Below, piece by piece: positions 18,776-26,981 of a DNA stretch of 64,000 nt (within the stretch, counting starts at the first letter, position 1; every line of letters begins with the position of its first letter). The stretch comes from Mycobacterium sp. SMC-8 (GTDB lineage Bacteria > Actinomycetota > Actinomycetes > Mycobacteriales > Mycobacteriaceae): positions 5,580,001-5,644,000 of the forward strand of contig NZ_CP079865.1 of NCBI RefSeq assembly GCF_025263565.1, given 5' to 3'. The position numbers were made by a program, and so were the translations under genes. Below the pieces are notes generated by a model that did not search any database, had not been told where the DNA came from, and saw nothing but the letters and a program-made list of their open reading frames with translations.

Positions 18776-19636
18776 TCAGAACTTCAGCATCGCGCCGGCA
18801 TCAACCCTGAACTGGCTGCCGGTGAGGTAGCGCGACTCGTCGGAGGCCAAGAAGCACACGACATTCGAGATGTCCTCGGGTTCCACGTACGGCACCGGCA
18901 TCGCCTGCATCGCCGGGAACGCCGGCAAGGCGTCTTCGCGGGTCGGGTTCTCCAGATCAGGGCGGAACTGCCGGTACATCGGGTCACTGTTGAGCATCGG
19001 GGTGTTGACGTTCGTCGGATGCACGACGTTGACCCTGATGGATTCCGGTGCAAGGACAGCGGCCAATTGCGTGGTGTAGGTATCCACCATCTGCTTGGCC
19101 AGGTTGTAACCGGCGCCGCCCGGTCCTGAGGGCCCGGCCGCTGCCATAGGAGGCATCTTCGCGGCAATCAGTCCGGCCACCGATCCGGTCGTGATGATCG
19201 AGGCCCCCGACTTGAGGTAGGGCAACGCTGCATGAATTGCGTTGACGACGCCCAGAAAATCCACGTCGAAGGCATCGGCGAACGCGCCCCGCGGCAGACC
19301 GGCACCCAGCGGGCAGATCCCAGCATTGGCAACGACCACATCGAGTCGGCCATCGAACTCTGCCACCGCGCCGGCGAGCGCGGCGGTGACGGCGGCCTTG
19401 TCGCGCACATCGACCTCAGCGGTGACAGCGCGCCGCCCGGTCTTCTCCACCTCCAGCCCTGCCTCGTTGAGATCGAGGGGGGTAGCCAGCGGGTACTCGT
19501 TGGTCTCGATGTCCTGACAGATATCGAAGAGGATGATGTCGGCGCCCTCCTCAGCGAGTTTTACTGCGTGACTACGTCCCTGCCCGCGCGCGGCGCCGGT
19601 AACCAGAACAACTTTGTCCTGCACTCTTCCCATCAA
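18776..19636 (-). CDS. mycofactocin-type SDR oxidoreductase
   Basis: This SDR of 286 residues has TGAARGQGRSHAVKLAEEGA near residue 13, the signature of the subfamily with tightly bound NAD that uses mycofactocin as external electron carrier. The FDICQDIETNEY insertion after the second strand is also typical. The catalytic Tyr and Lys are in YNLAKQ near residue 173. It would oxidise a secondary alcohol, probably a 3-hydroxyacyl-CoA, in this operon. Tandem ATGs at 19636 and 19633; the start overlaps the EchA stop. Confidence 0.9.
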   Translation of the reverse strand: MMGRVQDKVVLVTGAARGQGRSHAVKLAEEGADIILFDICQDIETNEYPLATPLDLNEAGLEVEKTGRRAVTAEVDVRDKAAVTAALAGAVAEFDGRLDVVVANAGICPLGAGLPRGAFADAFDVDFLGVVNAIHAALPYLKSGASIITTGSVAGLIAAKMPPMAAAGPSGPGGAGYNLAKQMVDTYTTQLAAVLAPESIRVNVVHPTNVNTPMLNSDPMYRQFRPDLENPTREDALPAFPAMQAMPVPYVEPEDISNVVCFLASDESRYLTGSQFRVDAGAMLKF

Positions 19637-20439
19637 CGTGCCTTCCAGATCGGGGCCCGCTTCTCGGCAAAAGCCCGCGGACCTTCCATTGCATCCTCAC
19701 TGCTCAACAGCGTGCCGAACTCGGATTCGGTGCGGTCCCAATCGGGCTCCTCCCGGGCGATCACACCCGCATCGACCCCCTGGGCCACCCGCTTGCTGGC
19801 CCATACCGACAGCGGTGCGTTCGCAGTGATGCGCTCGGCGAGTGCTAGGGCTGCGGTCAGTGCGGTGCCATCGGGCACGACCTGATTGATCAGTCCCCAG
19901 TTCTTGGCATCGGTCGCGGTGATCGGGTCGCCGGTGACGATCAGCTCCATGGCGACCTTACGCGGCAATTGGTCGACCAGCCGGAAGACTCCGCCGGCGC
20001 CGGCGATCAATCCGCGTTTCACCTCGGGAAGGCCCAGCACTGCGCTCTCCTCCGCGACCACCAGGTCGCTGGCCAGCACGAGTTCGGAACCGCCGCCCAA
20101 TGCGGTGCCATTGACCGCCGCGATGGTCGGCTTGTCGACGTGATGCCGGACGTAACCGGCAAAACCCCATTCCGGATGCACCGGATGCATCAAGTTCTCA
20201 CCACGACCGATGGCCTTCAGATCCGCGCCGGCACAGAACGATTTGTCGCCGGCTCCGGTGATGACGATGGCGCGCACATCCGGGTCGTCCTGGGCGGATT
20301 GCAATGCGTCTCCGACGGCAGCGCTCACCGCGCCGTTGACGGCGTTGCGTGCCTCGGGTCGGTTGATTGTGATGACGAGGACGTTTCCGCGACGCTCGGT
20401 CAGGGCAGCTGGGGCGGCCTGATTCTCCACGGTGGTCAC
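19633..20439 (-). CDS. enoyl-CoA hydratase
   Basis: This 268-residue crotonase-fold enzyme has KSFCAGADLKAIGRG near residue 66 and VNGTALGGGSELVLASDLVV near 110. The catalytic glutamate is present in LPEVKRGLIAGAGG near 140, so it is the most conventional hydratase in the operon. It adds water to a trans-2-enoyl-CoA for the SDR and thiolase encoded beside it. It overlaps both neighbours by four bases. Confidence 0.92.
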   Translation of the reverse strand: MTTVENQAAPAALTERRGNVLVITINRPEARNAVNGAVSAAVGDALQSAQDDPDVRAIVITGAGDKSFCAGADLKAIGRGENLMHPVHPEWGFAGYVRHHVDKPTIAAVNGTALGGGSELVLASDLVVAEESAVLGLPEVKRGLIAGAGGVFRLVDQLPRKVAMELIVTGDPITATDAKNWGLINQVVPDGTALTAALALAERITANAPLSVWASKRVAQGVDAGVIAREEPDWDRTESEFGTLLSSEDAMEGPRAFAEKRAPIWKAR

Positions 20440-21593
20440 AGCAACTCCAGAATGGTCGCGTTGGCCTGGCCGCCGCCCTCACACATGGTTTGCAGTCCAT
20501 ACTGAATTCCATTGTCGCGCATGTGATGCAGCATGGTGGTCATGATACGGGCGCCGGACCCCCCGAGCGGGTGGCCCAGCGCGATGGCGCCACCATTGGG
20601 ATTGAGCCTTTTCTCGTCGGCGCCGATGTCTTTCAACCAGGCCAGCGGCACTGGCGCGAAAGCCTCGTTGACCTCGAAGACGCCGATATCGTCAACCGAC
20701 AGCCCAGATCGCTTGAGCGCCTTCTGTGTCGCCGGTATGGGCGCGGTCAACATGATCACCGGGTCGGCGCCGGCCAGAGTCGCAGTATGTACCCGCGCGA
20801 TCGGCCTGATCCCCAGAGACTTTGCCTTATCCGCGCTCACGAACAGCAGAGCGGCCGAGCCGTCCGAGATCTGGCTGGAGTTACCGGCGTGGATGACGCC
20901 GTTCTCCCGAAAGGCGGACTTGAGCTGTGCCATCTTCTCGATGGGGGTACCCCGGCGAATGCCTTCATCCTTGGTGATCGCGATGTCATTGCCGTCCGCG
21001 TCCTTGGTTTTGATACCGACGATCTGGCCATCGAAGACACCGGAATCCTGTGCTGCCGCGGCCTTCTCGTGCGAGTCCAAAGAGAATTGGTCCAGCATGG
21101 TGCGATCGAAACCCCATTGCTGAGAGATCATCTCGGCACCGATGCCCTGATTTGGCGCCACGCCGTACCGCGTCATGAAGCTGTCGGGGAAGGGGTTGCC
21201 GCCCGACGCGGTCGACGCCCCCATCGGGACTCGCGACATTGCTTCCACGCCGCCGGCGACCACGACATCATAGTGCCCGGCCGCCACACCTGCCGCCGCG
21301 AAGTGCACGGATTGCTGGCTGGATCCGCACTGGCGATCCACCGTGACACCGGGAACGGTTTCGGGCCAACCTGCTGCCAGCAGGGCGGTACGCGCGATGT
21401 CGAGGGCCTGTTCGCCGACCTGCTGGACGCATCCCCAGATCACGTCGTCCACCAGCCCCGGATCGATGCCCGCCCGCTCTACCAGCCCGTTGAGCACCTG
21501 GGCCGACAGCTCAGCGGGATGCACCCCGGACAATCCTCCGTTACGTTTGCCGATCGGGGACCGTACTGCCTCGACAATGACCGCTTCTGCCAT
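20436..21593 (-). CDS. acetyl-CoA acetyltransferase/thiolase (FadA-type)
   Basis: This thiolase of 385 residues has the nucleophilic Cys in VDRQCGSSQQSVHFA near residue 88, the His in GHPLGGSGAR near 343 and the second Cys in MCEGGGQANAT near 374. It cleaves 3-ketoacyl-CoA with CoA to release acetyl- or propionyl-CoA. The longest frame begins at 21635, but the ATG at 21593 follows GGAGGAGACGTCC and starts with the family-typical AEAVIVEAVRSPIG, so I use it. It is encoded between FadD and EchA in the operon. Confidence 0.93.
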   Translation of the reverse strand: MAEAVIVEAVRSPIGKRNGGLSGVHPAELSAQVLNGLVERAGIDPGLVDDVIWGCVQQVGEQALDIARTALLAAGWPETVPGVTVDRQCGSSQQSVHFAAAGVAAGHYDVVVAGGVEAMSRVPMGASTASGGNPFPDSFMTRYGVAPNQGIGAEMISQQWGFDRTMLDQFSLDSHEKAAAAQDSGVFDGQIVGIKTKDADGNDIAITKDEGIRRGTPIEKMAQLKSAFRENGVIHAGNSSQISDGSAALLFVSADKAKSLGIRPIARVHTATLAGADPVIMLTAPIPATQKALKRSGLSVDDIGVFEVNEAFAPVPLAWLKDIGADEKRLNPNGGAIALGHPLGGSGARIMTTMLHHMRDNGIQYGLQTMCEGGGQANATILELL

Positions 21594-21655
21594 GGACGTC
21601 TCCTCCATTTTGTTCAAGGGGTTTGCTGCGAGCACCGGGTCGGGCCGCAGGACGA

Positions 21656-23149
21656 TCAGTTTCGTAGTTCCTCGATGATTTTTGTCAGTCCGCGACGATC
21701 GACTTTCAGCGCTGCTCCACGCGGCAACTGATCTACGATGTACACCTCGGCCGGCACTTCGTATGAGGTCAGCATCAACCGACAGTGCTCGCGGAGTTCC
21801 TGTGGTTCGGCATGTGCGCTCGTCCTGAGTTCGACTGCAGCGATCGGAATCTGACCGAGTCGTTCATCTGGCACGCCCAGTACGGCGGCATCCGCCACAG
21901 CTTCGTGCCGTCGAAGTGCGGCACTGACAGTGTCTGGCGCCACCTTGAAGCCACCTCGGATGATCACGTCGTCGGCACGACCGTCGATGTACAGGAATCC
22001 GTCGGCGTCGATGCGGGCCAGATCACTGGTGGTTATCCATTGTCCGTTGACAGAACCCGCCTGTGCGGTGGCGACCTGTAGCCTCCCTGGATTCCCCGGG
22101 CCGAGCTCGCACCCGTCATCATCGACAGCCCGCAGCATTACACCGGGGAAAGCCTTTCCCACGCTGCCGCGCTTATCTTTCCAGTGCGCTCGAAAGTCGG
22201 GTAGGTTCCATCCGGCGACCGCTCCGGAGAATTCCGTGGCGCCGTACACGACGAGAATCGGGATGCCGAAGCGTTCGAGAAAAGCGTCGATCAGGTCCGG
22301 CGATACCGGACTGGTGCCGGCATTGATGGCGCGAACACTGGACAAATCCTCTCGAGTGATCTCGGAGTCGAGCACCGAGCGGATCGCCGCCGGCGGCAAG
22401 CCGACCAGTTTCGGACGGTGTTCACGCACCACCTCGATCCAGGTGTCTACCGAGAAGCGTTCCGCCATAACCATCGGCCGAGCGGTGGTGAGTGCTTGCA
22501 AGACACCCCAAAGCCCGCCGATATGCACGATCGGAATGATGACCAGAGCCACTGCGCCACTGAACGGCGCACGGTCACGACCATCTGACCGGTCATGGTG
22601 ACTCAGCGCCGCCGACAATGAGGACTCCAACTGGCACCTGGTCAACGGTATCCGCTTTGGGGCACCCGTTGTGCCTGAGGTCAGCATCTCGATCTGCACT
22701 TCAGAGGTGGCCTCCCCCGCCACCGTCGCACCGCGACTGCACTCCACGACCTGGTCGTCATCGACACTCCAGGACGACGCGTTCAGCGCCACCACCGCTT
22801 CGGTGAATCCGCGGTCCTCGAAGCTCGCTGCCGGCCCGAGGACATACCCGACGCCGGTTGCCGACAGATCCGCGGCCAGCCTCTCGCTGGGCTGCATCGG
22901 ATTCAGCGTTACCAATATCCAGCCATCCACGATCGCCGACACCAGAGCGGCGACGGATTCCGGCCGATTGCCCAACACCACGGCAACCCGTGCCCCGCGG
23001 CCGGCACCAGCCTGCGCGAGCGTCGCACCAATGCTCTCAGAGAGGCTCCTGATGTACCCCCAGGAATACCAGGCGCCCTTGAACTGAAGGACTTTGGCAC
23101 CTTCATCGGCAGTCCACAGGTGTTTGAGCGCATCATCAAGTGTTGTCAT
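21656..23149 (-). CDS. fatty-acyl-CoA ligase (FadD-type)
   Basis: This is an adenylate-forming enzyme. The phosphate loop MLTSGTTGAPKRIPLTR lies near residue 160, YGATEFSGAVAGW near 300, the hinge region DADGFLYIDGRADDVIIRGG near 385, and the catalytic Lys in RGAALKVDRRG near the end. It activates a carboxylic acid to its acyl-CoA with ATP and is the first gene of the eight-gene operon down to 14809. A longer frame from 23215 would run into the operator, so the ATG at 23149 (MTTLDDALKH, 497 residues) is preferred. Confidence 0.9.
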   Translation of the reverse strand: MTTLDDALKHLWTADEGAKVLQFKGAWYSWGYIRSLSESIGATLAQAGAGRGARVAVVLGNRPESVAALVSAIVDGWILVTLNPMQPSERLAADLSATGVGYVLGPAASFEDRGFTEAVVALNASSWSVDDDQVVECSRGATVAGEATSEVQIEMLTSGTTGAPKRIPLTRCQLESSLSAALSHHDRSDGRDRAPFSGAVALVIIPIVHIGGLWGVLQALTTARPMVMAERFSVDTWIEVVREHRPKLVGLPPAAIRSVLDSEITREDLSSVRAINAGTSPVSPDLIDAFLERFGIPILVVYGATEFSGAVAGWNLPDFRAHWKDKRGSVGKAFPGVMLRAVDDDGCELGPGNPGRLQVATAQAGSVNGQWITTSDLARIDADGFLYIDGRADDVIIRGGFKVAPDTVSAALRRHEAVADAAVLGVPDERLGQIPIAAVELRTSAHAEPQELREHCRLMLTSYEVPAEVYIVDQLPRGAALKVDRRGLTKIIEELRN

Positions 23150-23211
23150 CGCGGCTTCCCGAATCGACGGATGCGGCTGAGCCGCAGCAAACCTTCCCCT
23201 GAACGTAGTAG

Positions 23212-23236
23212 ACATGGTTTACTAGGTCAACCTACA
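23212..23236. promoter_or_regulatory. 25-bp shared operator, site 5
   Basis: ACATGG...TTTACTAGGTCAAC sits between the divergent FadD operon (start 23149) and the FadE gene at 23246. One site can therefore control both directions. Confidence 0.65.
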
Positions 23237-23245
23237 AGGAGGTAG

Positions 23246-24235
23246 ATGTTGTCGCTCTCACCAGAGCAACGTGAACTGGCTCGCGCAGAGCAGACGTGGC
23301 TCGAACAACACGACCCGGTCGATCGAATCCGGGCTTGCATCGACACCGCGCCCATCACGGTCGATCCACGGGCAGCAGAGCACGCGGAGACCTCGGGCCT
23401 CCTTTCGCTACTGACCCCGGACGGTGGCGGCGAACATTGCGACCTTGCGGTGCTCACCGAGGCCCACGGTCGGGCGGCCAGTTCGCTTCCCATCGCCGAC
23501 GTAGCTATCGCTCAGTGGCTGCTTGCCACAGCGCAGCAGCACAGCGGTGCGGACAGCCTGCCCGACGATGAACTCATCGGTGTCGCCCTGCTCCGGCCGA
23601 CCGGACCCACTCCGGTACCTATGGCAGCCGACATGACGGCGCTGATGCTGGTCGGCCACGACGAATCCGGCGACTACGCAGCGGTCCTGCGCGATTCGAT
23701 TCTGCAGCCGATGTCCACCTTGGATCTCTCGCGGTCGTGGGCACGGATCGAACAGGAAGCAGCCGACCATCAACGAGTCTCCTTGCCGGACGGAACCGCC
23801 GACCTGGTGGCCGATGCGCTGGCGCTGCACCGAGCGTGGGATGCTCTCGGAGCAGCAAGCCGTCTGTTCGAGATGACGGTCACCTATGCGGGTCAACGTA
23901 AGCAGTTCGGCGCTCTCATCGGTTCGTTCCAGGCAGTCAAGCACCACTGCGCGAACATGGCGATCGCCGTCGAAGCTTCTCGTGCTGTGCTGTGGTCGGC
24001 GTCGCAGGCGATCGATTCCACAACAGCAGCTGATTCCCGCAAGCAGATCGTCAGCTCTGCAGTCGCCTACGCGAAGAATGCAGCGTCCGACGTCGCGAGC
24101 ACGGCTCTGCAGGTGCACGGCGGAATCGGGTTCACCTGGGAACACGACCTGCACCTGTTTCTGCGTCGGATCAAGGTGGATCGCGCGATGAACGGGACCG
24201 TGGAAAGTCACAGGGCCGCTCTGGTCCCGGTCTGA
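23246..24235 (+). CDS. short acyl-CoA dehydrogenase subunit
   Basis: This 329-residue acyl-CoA dehydrogenase-like protein is shorter than the usual 380-400. The N-terminal domain is reduced and the central motif ending in GAGSD is not visible, while the C-terminal domain is clear (QFGALIGSFQAVKHHCANM near 223, HGGIGFTWEHDLHLFLRR near 290). In mycobacterial steroid pathways such proteins form the second subunit of alpha2beta2 dehydrogenases. AAGGAGG lies only three bases from the ATG; a TTG at 23249 gives better spacing. The partner is probably one of the full-length FadEs nearby. Confidence 0.88.
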   Translation: MLSLSPEQRELARAEQTWLEQHDPVDRIRACIDTAPITVDPRAAEHAETSGLLSLLTPDGGGEHCDLAVLTEAHGRAASSLPIADVAIAQWLLATAQQHSGADSLPDDELIGVALLRPTGPTPVPMAADMTALMLVGHDESGDYAAVLRDSILQPMSTLDLSRSWARIEQEAADHQRVSLPDGTADLVADALALHRAWDALGAASRLFEMTVTYAGQRKQFGALIGSFQAVKHHCANMAIAVEASRAVLWSASQAIDSTTAADSRKQIVSSAVAYAKNAASDVASTALQVHGGIGFTWEHDLHLFLRRIKVDRAMNGTVESHRAALVPV

Positions 24236-24249
24236 CGATCGGACATGCC

Positions 24250-24288
24250 GAAAGGGAGCCTGCGGGATTTTTCCGCAGGCTCCCTTTC
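24250..24288. terminator. bidirectional hairpin terminator
   Basis: Perfect 16-bp arms (GAAAGGGAGCCTGCGG and complement) enclose GATTTTT, between the convergent ends of the short FadE gene and the SDR gene. Confidence 0.9.
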
Positions 24289-24303
24289 GTCGTGGTCAGT
24301 GCG

Positions 24304-25071
24304 TTACTTGGGCGCAAAACGCTGGGCACCGTCCAACCGCAGGACTTCTCCGTTGACATAGCCATTTTGCAGCAAAAACGCTGCGGCATCGGCGAATTCG
24401 GCAGGCTCGCCCAGCCGTTTCGGATACGGGACTGCCGATGTCAGCTTGGTCAGCATCTCTTCACCGACGGACTCCATGATGGGCGTACGCATCGTGCCCG
24501 GCGCAATCGTGTTCACCCGCACACCGACAGAACTGAGATCCCGCGCGGCGGTCAGTGTCAGGCCGATCACTCCGGCCTTGGCAGCGCTGTAGGACGACTG
24601 GCCGATCTGGCCCTCGAATCCGGCGATCGACGCCGTCATCACCACGGCCCCGCGCTCACCATCAGGCAGTGGCTCCCCTTTCGCGATCCGTGCAGCCGAC
24701 AACCGCAACACGTTGTAGGTGCCGTTCAGGTACAGGTCCACAGTCTTGGTGAACCCTGCAAAGTCGGCTGGGGATCCGTCGCGCCCGACGATGCGTTGGT
24801 TGACCCCGAAACCACCGTGAGCGATCACCGCGTAGCGGAACTGGCCGAGCCCTGATGCCGCATCAAGCGCGGCGGTGACGCTGACTTCGTCGGTGACGTC
24901 GGTGCGGGCGAATACCGCTCCTTCGCCCAGTTCATCAGCCAGAGCCCGGCCCGCGTCTTCGGAGAGATCCGCGATCACCACGCCGATGCCGTCGGCATGC
25001 AGACGCCGCACGGTGGCGGCCCCCAGTCCGCCGGCTCCGCCACTGACGATGGCTGAGGAAGTTGTTGTCAT
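24304..25071 (-). CDS. short-chain dehydrogenase, 3-hydroxyacyl-CoA dehydrogenase type II-like
   Basis: This 255-residue SDR has the cofactor motif [13 protein letters not shown] near residue 9 and the active-site YSAAK near 160. It is a paralogue of the SDR at 12015 (both share [18 protein letters not shown] and an RLDGA C-terminus). It likely oxidises 3-hydroxyacyl-CoA. The longest frame starts at 25122, but the ATG at 25071 with GAAGGGACTCTCA upstream fits the family N-terminus. It is the last gene of the ferredoxin-FadE-FadD operon. Confidence 0.9.
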   Translation of the reverse strand: MTTTSSAIVSGGAGGLGAATVRRLHADGIGVVIADLSEDAGRALADELGEGAVFARTDVTDEVSVTAALDAASGLGQFRYAVIAHGGFGVNQRIVGRDGSPADFAGFTKTVDLYLNGTYNVLRLSAARIAKGEPLPDGERGAVVMTASIAGFEGQIGQSSYSAAKAGVIGLTLTAARDLSSVGVRVNTIAPGTMRTPIMESVGEEMLTKLTSAVPYPKRLGEPAEFADAAAFLLQNGYVNGEVLRLDGAQRFAPK

Positions 25072-25118
25072 TGAGAGTCCCTTCGATATGGCCACGGAAT
25101 AGGCCGAGGTTCGATGTG

Positions 25119-25421
25119 TCAATCGCTGGCAGGCAGCGGCTTGGCTTCTTTGAGGACGAGCGGAACGTCCCCGATGGACAGCGAGCCTGCGCCGGCCTTG
25201 GTCACCAGCACCTCAGCCCCGGATTCGTCGACGTAGCGCTTACCCATGAATGTCCCGGACGCATGGTCGGCGGCAACCGCCAGACCGGCAGCAACAGGTT
25301 CGCCGACAGGCACCATCGGCGATCCACCTGCCTGCAAGCCGTCAAGGGCGTCGGTACTGCGTACGACAATGACCTGGGTATCACAGACTTGGCTCTGCAA
25401 TCGTGTGCCGTTCTTGATCAT
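25119..25421 (-). CDS. conserved-type small protein of unknown function
   Basis: I do not recognise a family for this 100-residue protein. It is soluble, beta-rich in appearance, with repeated short hydrophobic strands (TQVIVVRS, GLAVAAD, AEVLVTK, DVPLVLK) and a Gly-rich AGGSPMVPVG. It overlaps the FadD stop by ATGA and lies 47 bp before the SDR, so it is translated with acyl-CoA enzymes and may be an accessory factor. Confidence 0.7.
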   Translation of the reverse strand: MIKNGTRLQSQVCDTQVIVVRSTDALDGLQAGGSPMVPVGEPVAAGLAVAADHASGTFMGKRYVDESGAEVLVTKAGAGSLSIGDVPLVLKEAKPLPASD

Positions 25422-26938
25422 GCTGACTCCTTGCTCGCATTCAATTCGGTGACAAGTTCGCGCCGTAGCACCTTCCCGGTCGCATTGGTGGGCAACTCGT
25501 CGCGGAAGACCACCCGGTCCGGCGTGCGCGACCCACGTAACCGGCCACGCACGTATTCCCGGAGGTCGCCTGGCTCCGGCTCACAACCCGGTTCCGGCAC
25601 GACGACGGCGACCGTGACCTGCCCCCATTCGGCATCGTCGACGCCGACCACAGCGCAATCGCGGACGTACGGGTGTTCGACCAGGACATCCTCGATCTCC
25701 GCGGGCGCGATGTTCTCGCCGCCGCGGATGATCGTGTCGTCGGAGCGGCCGCCGATGTACAGGTAACCATCGTCATCCAACATCGCGACATCTTTGGTGG
25801 GAAACCATCCGTCGGCATCGAGGACCGATCCGATGCCGGTGTAGCGGCCAGAAACCTGTGGTCCGCGCACGAAGAGTTCCCCGGTGACGTTGGGACCCAA
25901 GCGACTTCCGTCTTCAGCACGAATCTGCACTTCGATGCCGGGGACCGGCAGCCCGACGGAACCCAGCCTGCGCAACATCGACTCATCGGCCGCGGCGGCC
26001 AAGGCAGATCGGTGGTCCTCCGGCGTCAACACGGAGATGGTCGAACTCGTCTCGGTGAGACCGTAGGCGTTGACAAAGCCGACCTGCGGGAGCAGCTCGA
26101 GCGCTTTGCGCACCAGGGGGAGCGCCACCTTGGCACCACCATAGGCGAGGGTGCGCAGTGTGGGCAATGTGGCCGCCGAGGACTCCAGTGCGTTCACGAT
26201 GCGATCGAGCATCGTGGGGACCACCGTTGCCGATGTGACCTGCTCGTCGTTGATCAATCTGATCCACTCTTCGGCATCGAAGTTGGTCAGGTATACGATC
26301 GTTCGTCCCGCGTAGATGTTGGACATGGCGGCGCCGATACCTGCCACGTGGTAGGGCGGAACACAGACGAGTGCGGCGTCTCCAGGTTCTGCGGACGCGA
26401 AATCGACGGTCCCCATTACGTAGCTGGTGAGATTGTTGTGGGTCAGTTCCACAGCCTTGGGCGATGACGTGGTGCCGGAGGTGAACAACACCACGGCTAC
26501 CGAATCCGGATCCGCGAAGATCGGAATCTCTTCTGTCGGCTCCGCACATCGTGCGGCCGCCAGAAACTCGGAGACCATCTTGACCCGGTCGCCCGCCCCG
26601 CCCAGATCACCCAGCAGATCCCGGTATTCGTCGTCCACGACAACCAGCGGTTCGGGCAGCCGGGCAATGAGTGCCTGCAATCCGTCTGCGGACAGCCGGT
26701 AGTTCAATGGCGTCACCGGCACAGCAGCCCGCGCAGAAGCGAACAACAGCGTCGGTAGCATCGTGCCACCCGCCCCGATGTAGGCCACATGTCCGGCACC
26801 GGATGCGGCGATGACGCGCGCACCCCCGTCGACCGTGGCGCTCAACTCGGACGTGGTGAGCCGGACGTCTCCCGAAACCACGGCCACCCGGTCCGGTGCC
26901 GCCGATGCGGCCATCTCCAACAGCAACGAAACACTCAT
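25418..26938 (-). CDS. acyl-CoA ligase (FadD-type)
   Basis: This 506-residue adenylating enzyme has the phosphate loop LFTSGTTSSPKAVELTH near residue 150, YGLTETSSTISV near 293, the hinge DGYLYIGGRSDDTIIRGG near 388 and the catalytic Lys in NATGKVLRREL near 494. All catalytic motifs are intact. It activates a free acid, perhaps released by the aldehyde dehydrogenase or hydrolase elsewhere in the regulon. It lies in one operon with the tandem FadE upstream (43 bp) and the small gene downstream (overlap). Confidence 0.92.
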   Translation of the reverse strand: MSVSLLLEMAASAAPDRVAVVSGDVRLTTSELSATVDGGARVIAASGAGHVAYIGAGGTMLPTLLFASARAAVPVTPLNYRLSADGLQALIARLPEPLVVVDDEYRDLLGDLGGAGDRVKMVSEFLAAARCAEPTEEIPIFADPDSVAVVLFTSGTTSSPKAVELTHNNLTSYVMGTVDFASAEPGDAALVCVPPYHVAGIGAAMSNIYAGRTIVYLTNFDAEEWIRLINDEQVTSATVVPTMLDRIVNALESSAATLPTLRTLAYGGAKVALPLVRKALELLPQVGFVNAYGLTETSSTISVLTPEDHRSALAAAADESMLRRLGSVGLPVPGIEVQIRAEDGSRLGPNVTGELFVRGPQVSGRYTGIGSVLDADGWFPTKDVAMLDDDGYLYIGGRSDDTIIRGGENIAPAEIEDVLVEHPYVRDCAVVGVDDAEWGQVTVAVVVPEPGCEPEPGDLREYVRGRLRGSRTPDRVVFRDELPTNATGKVLRRELVTELNASKESA

Positions 26939-26981
26939 GTCTTACTCCGGTTGACGGTGGAACGCGTTGTCATCGACGGGT

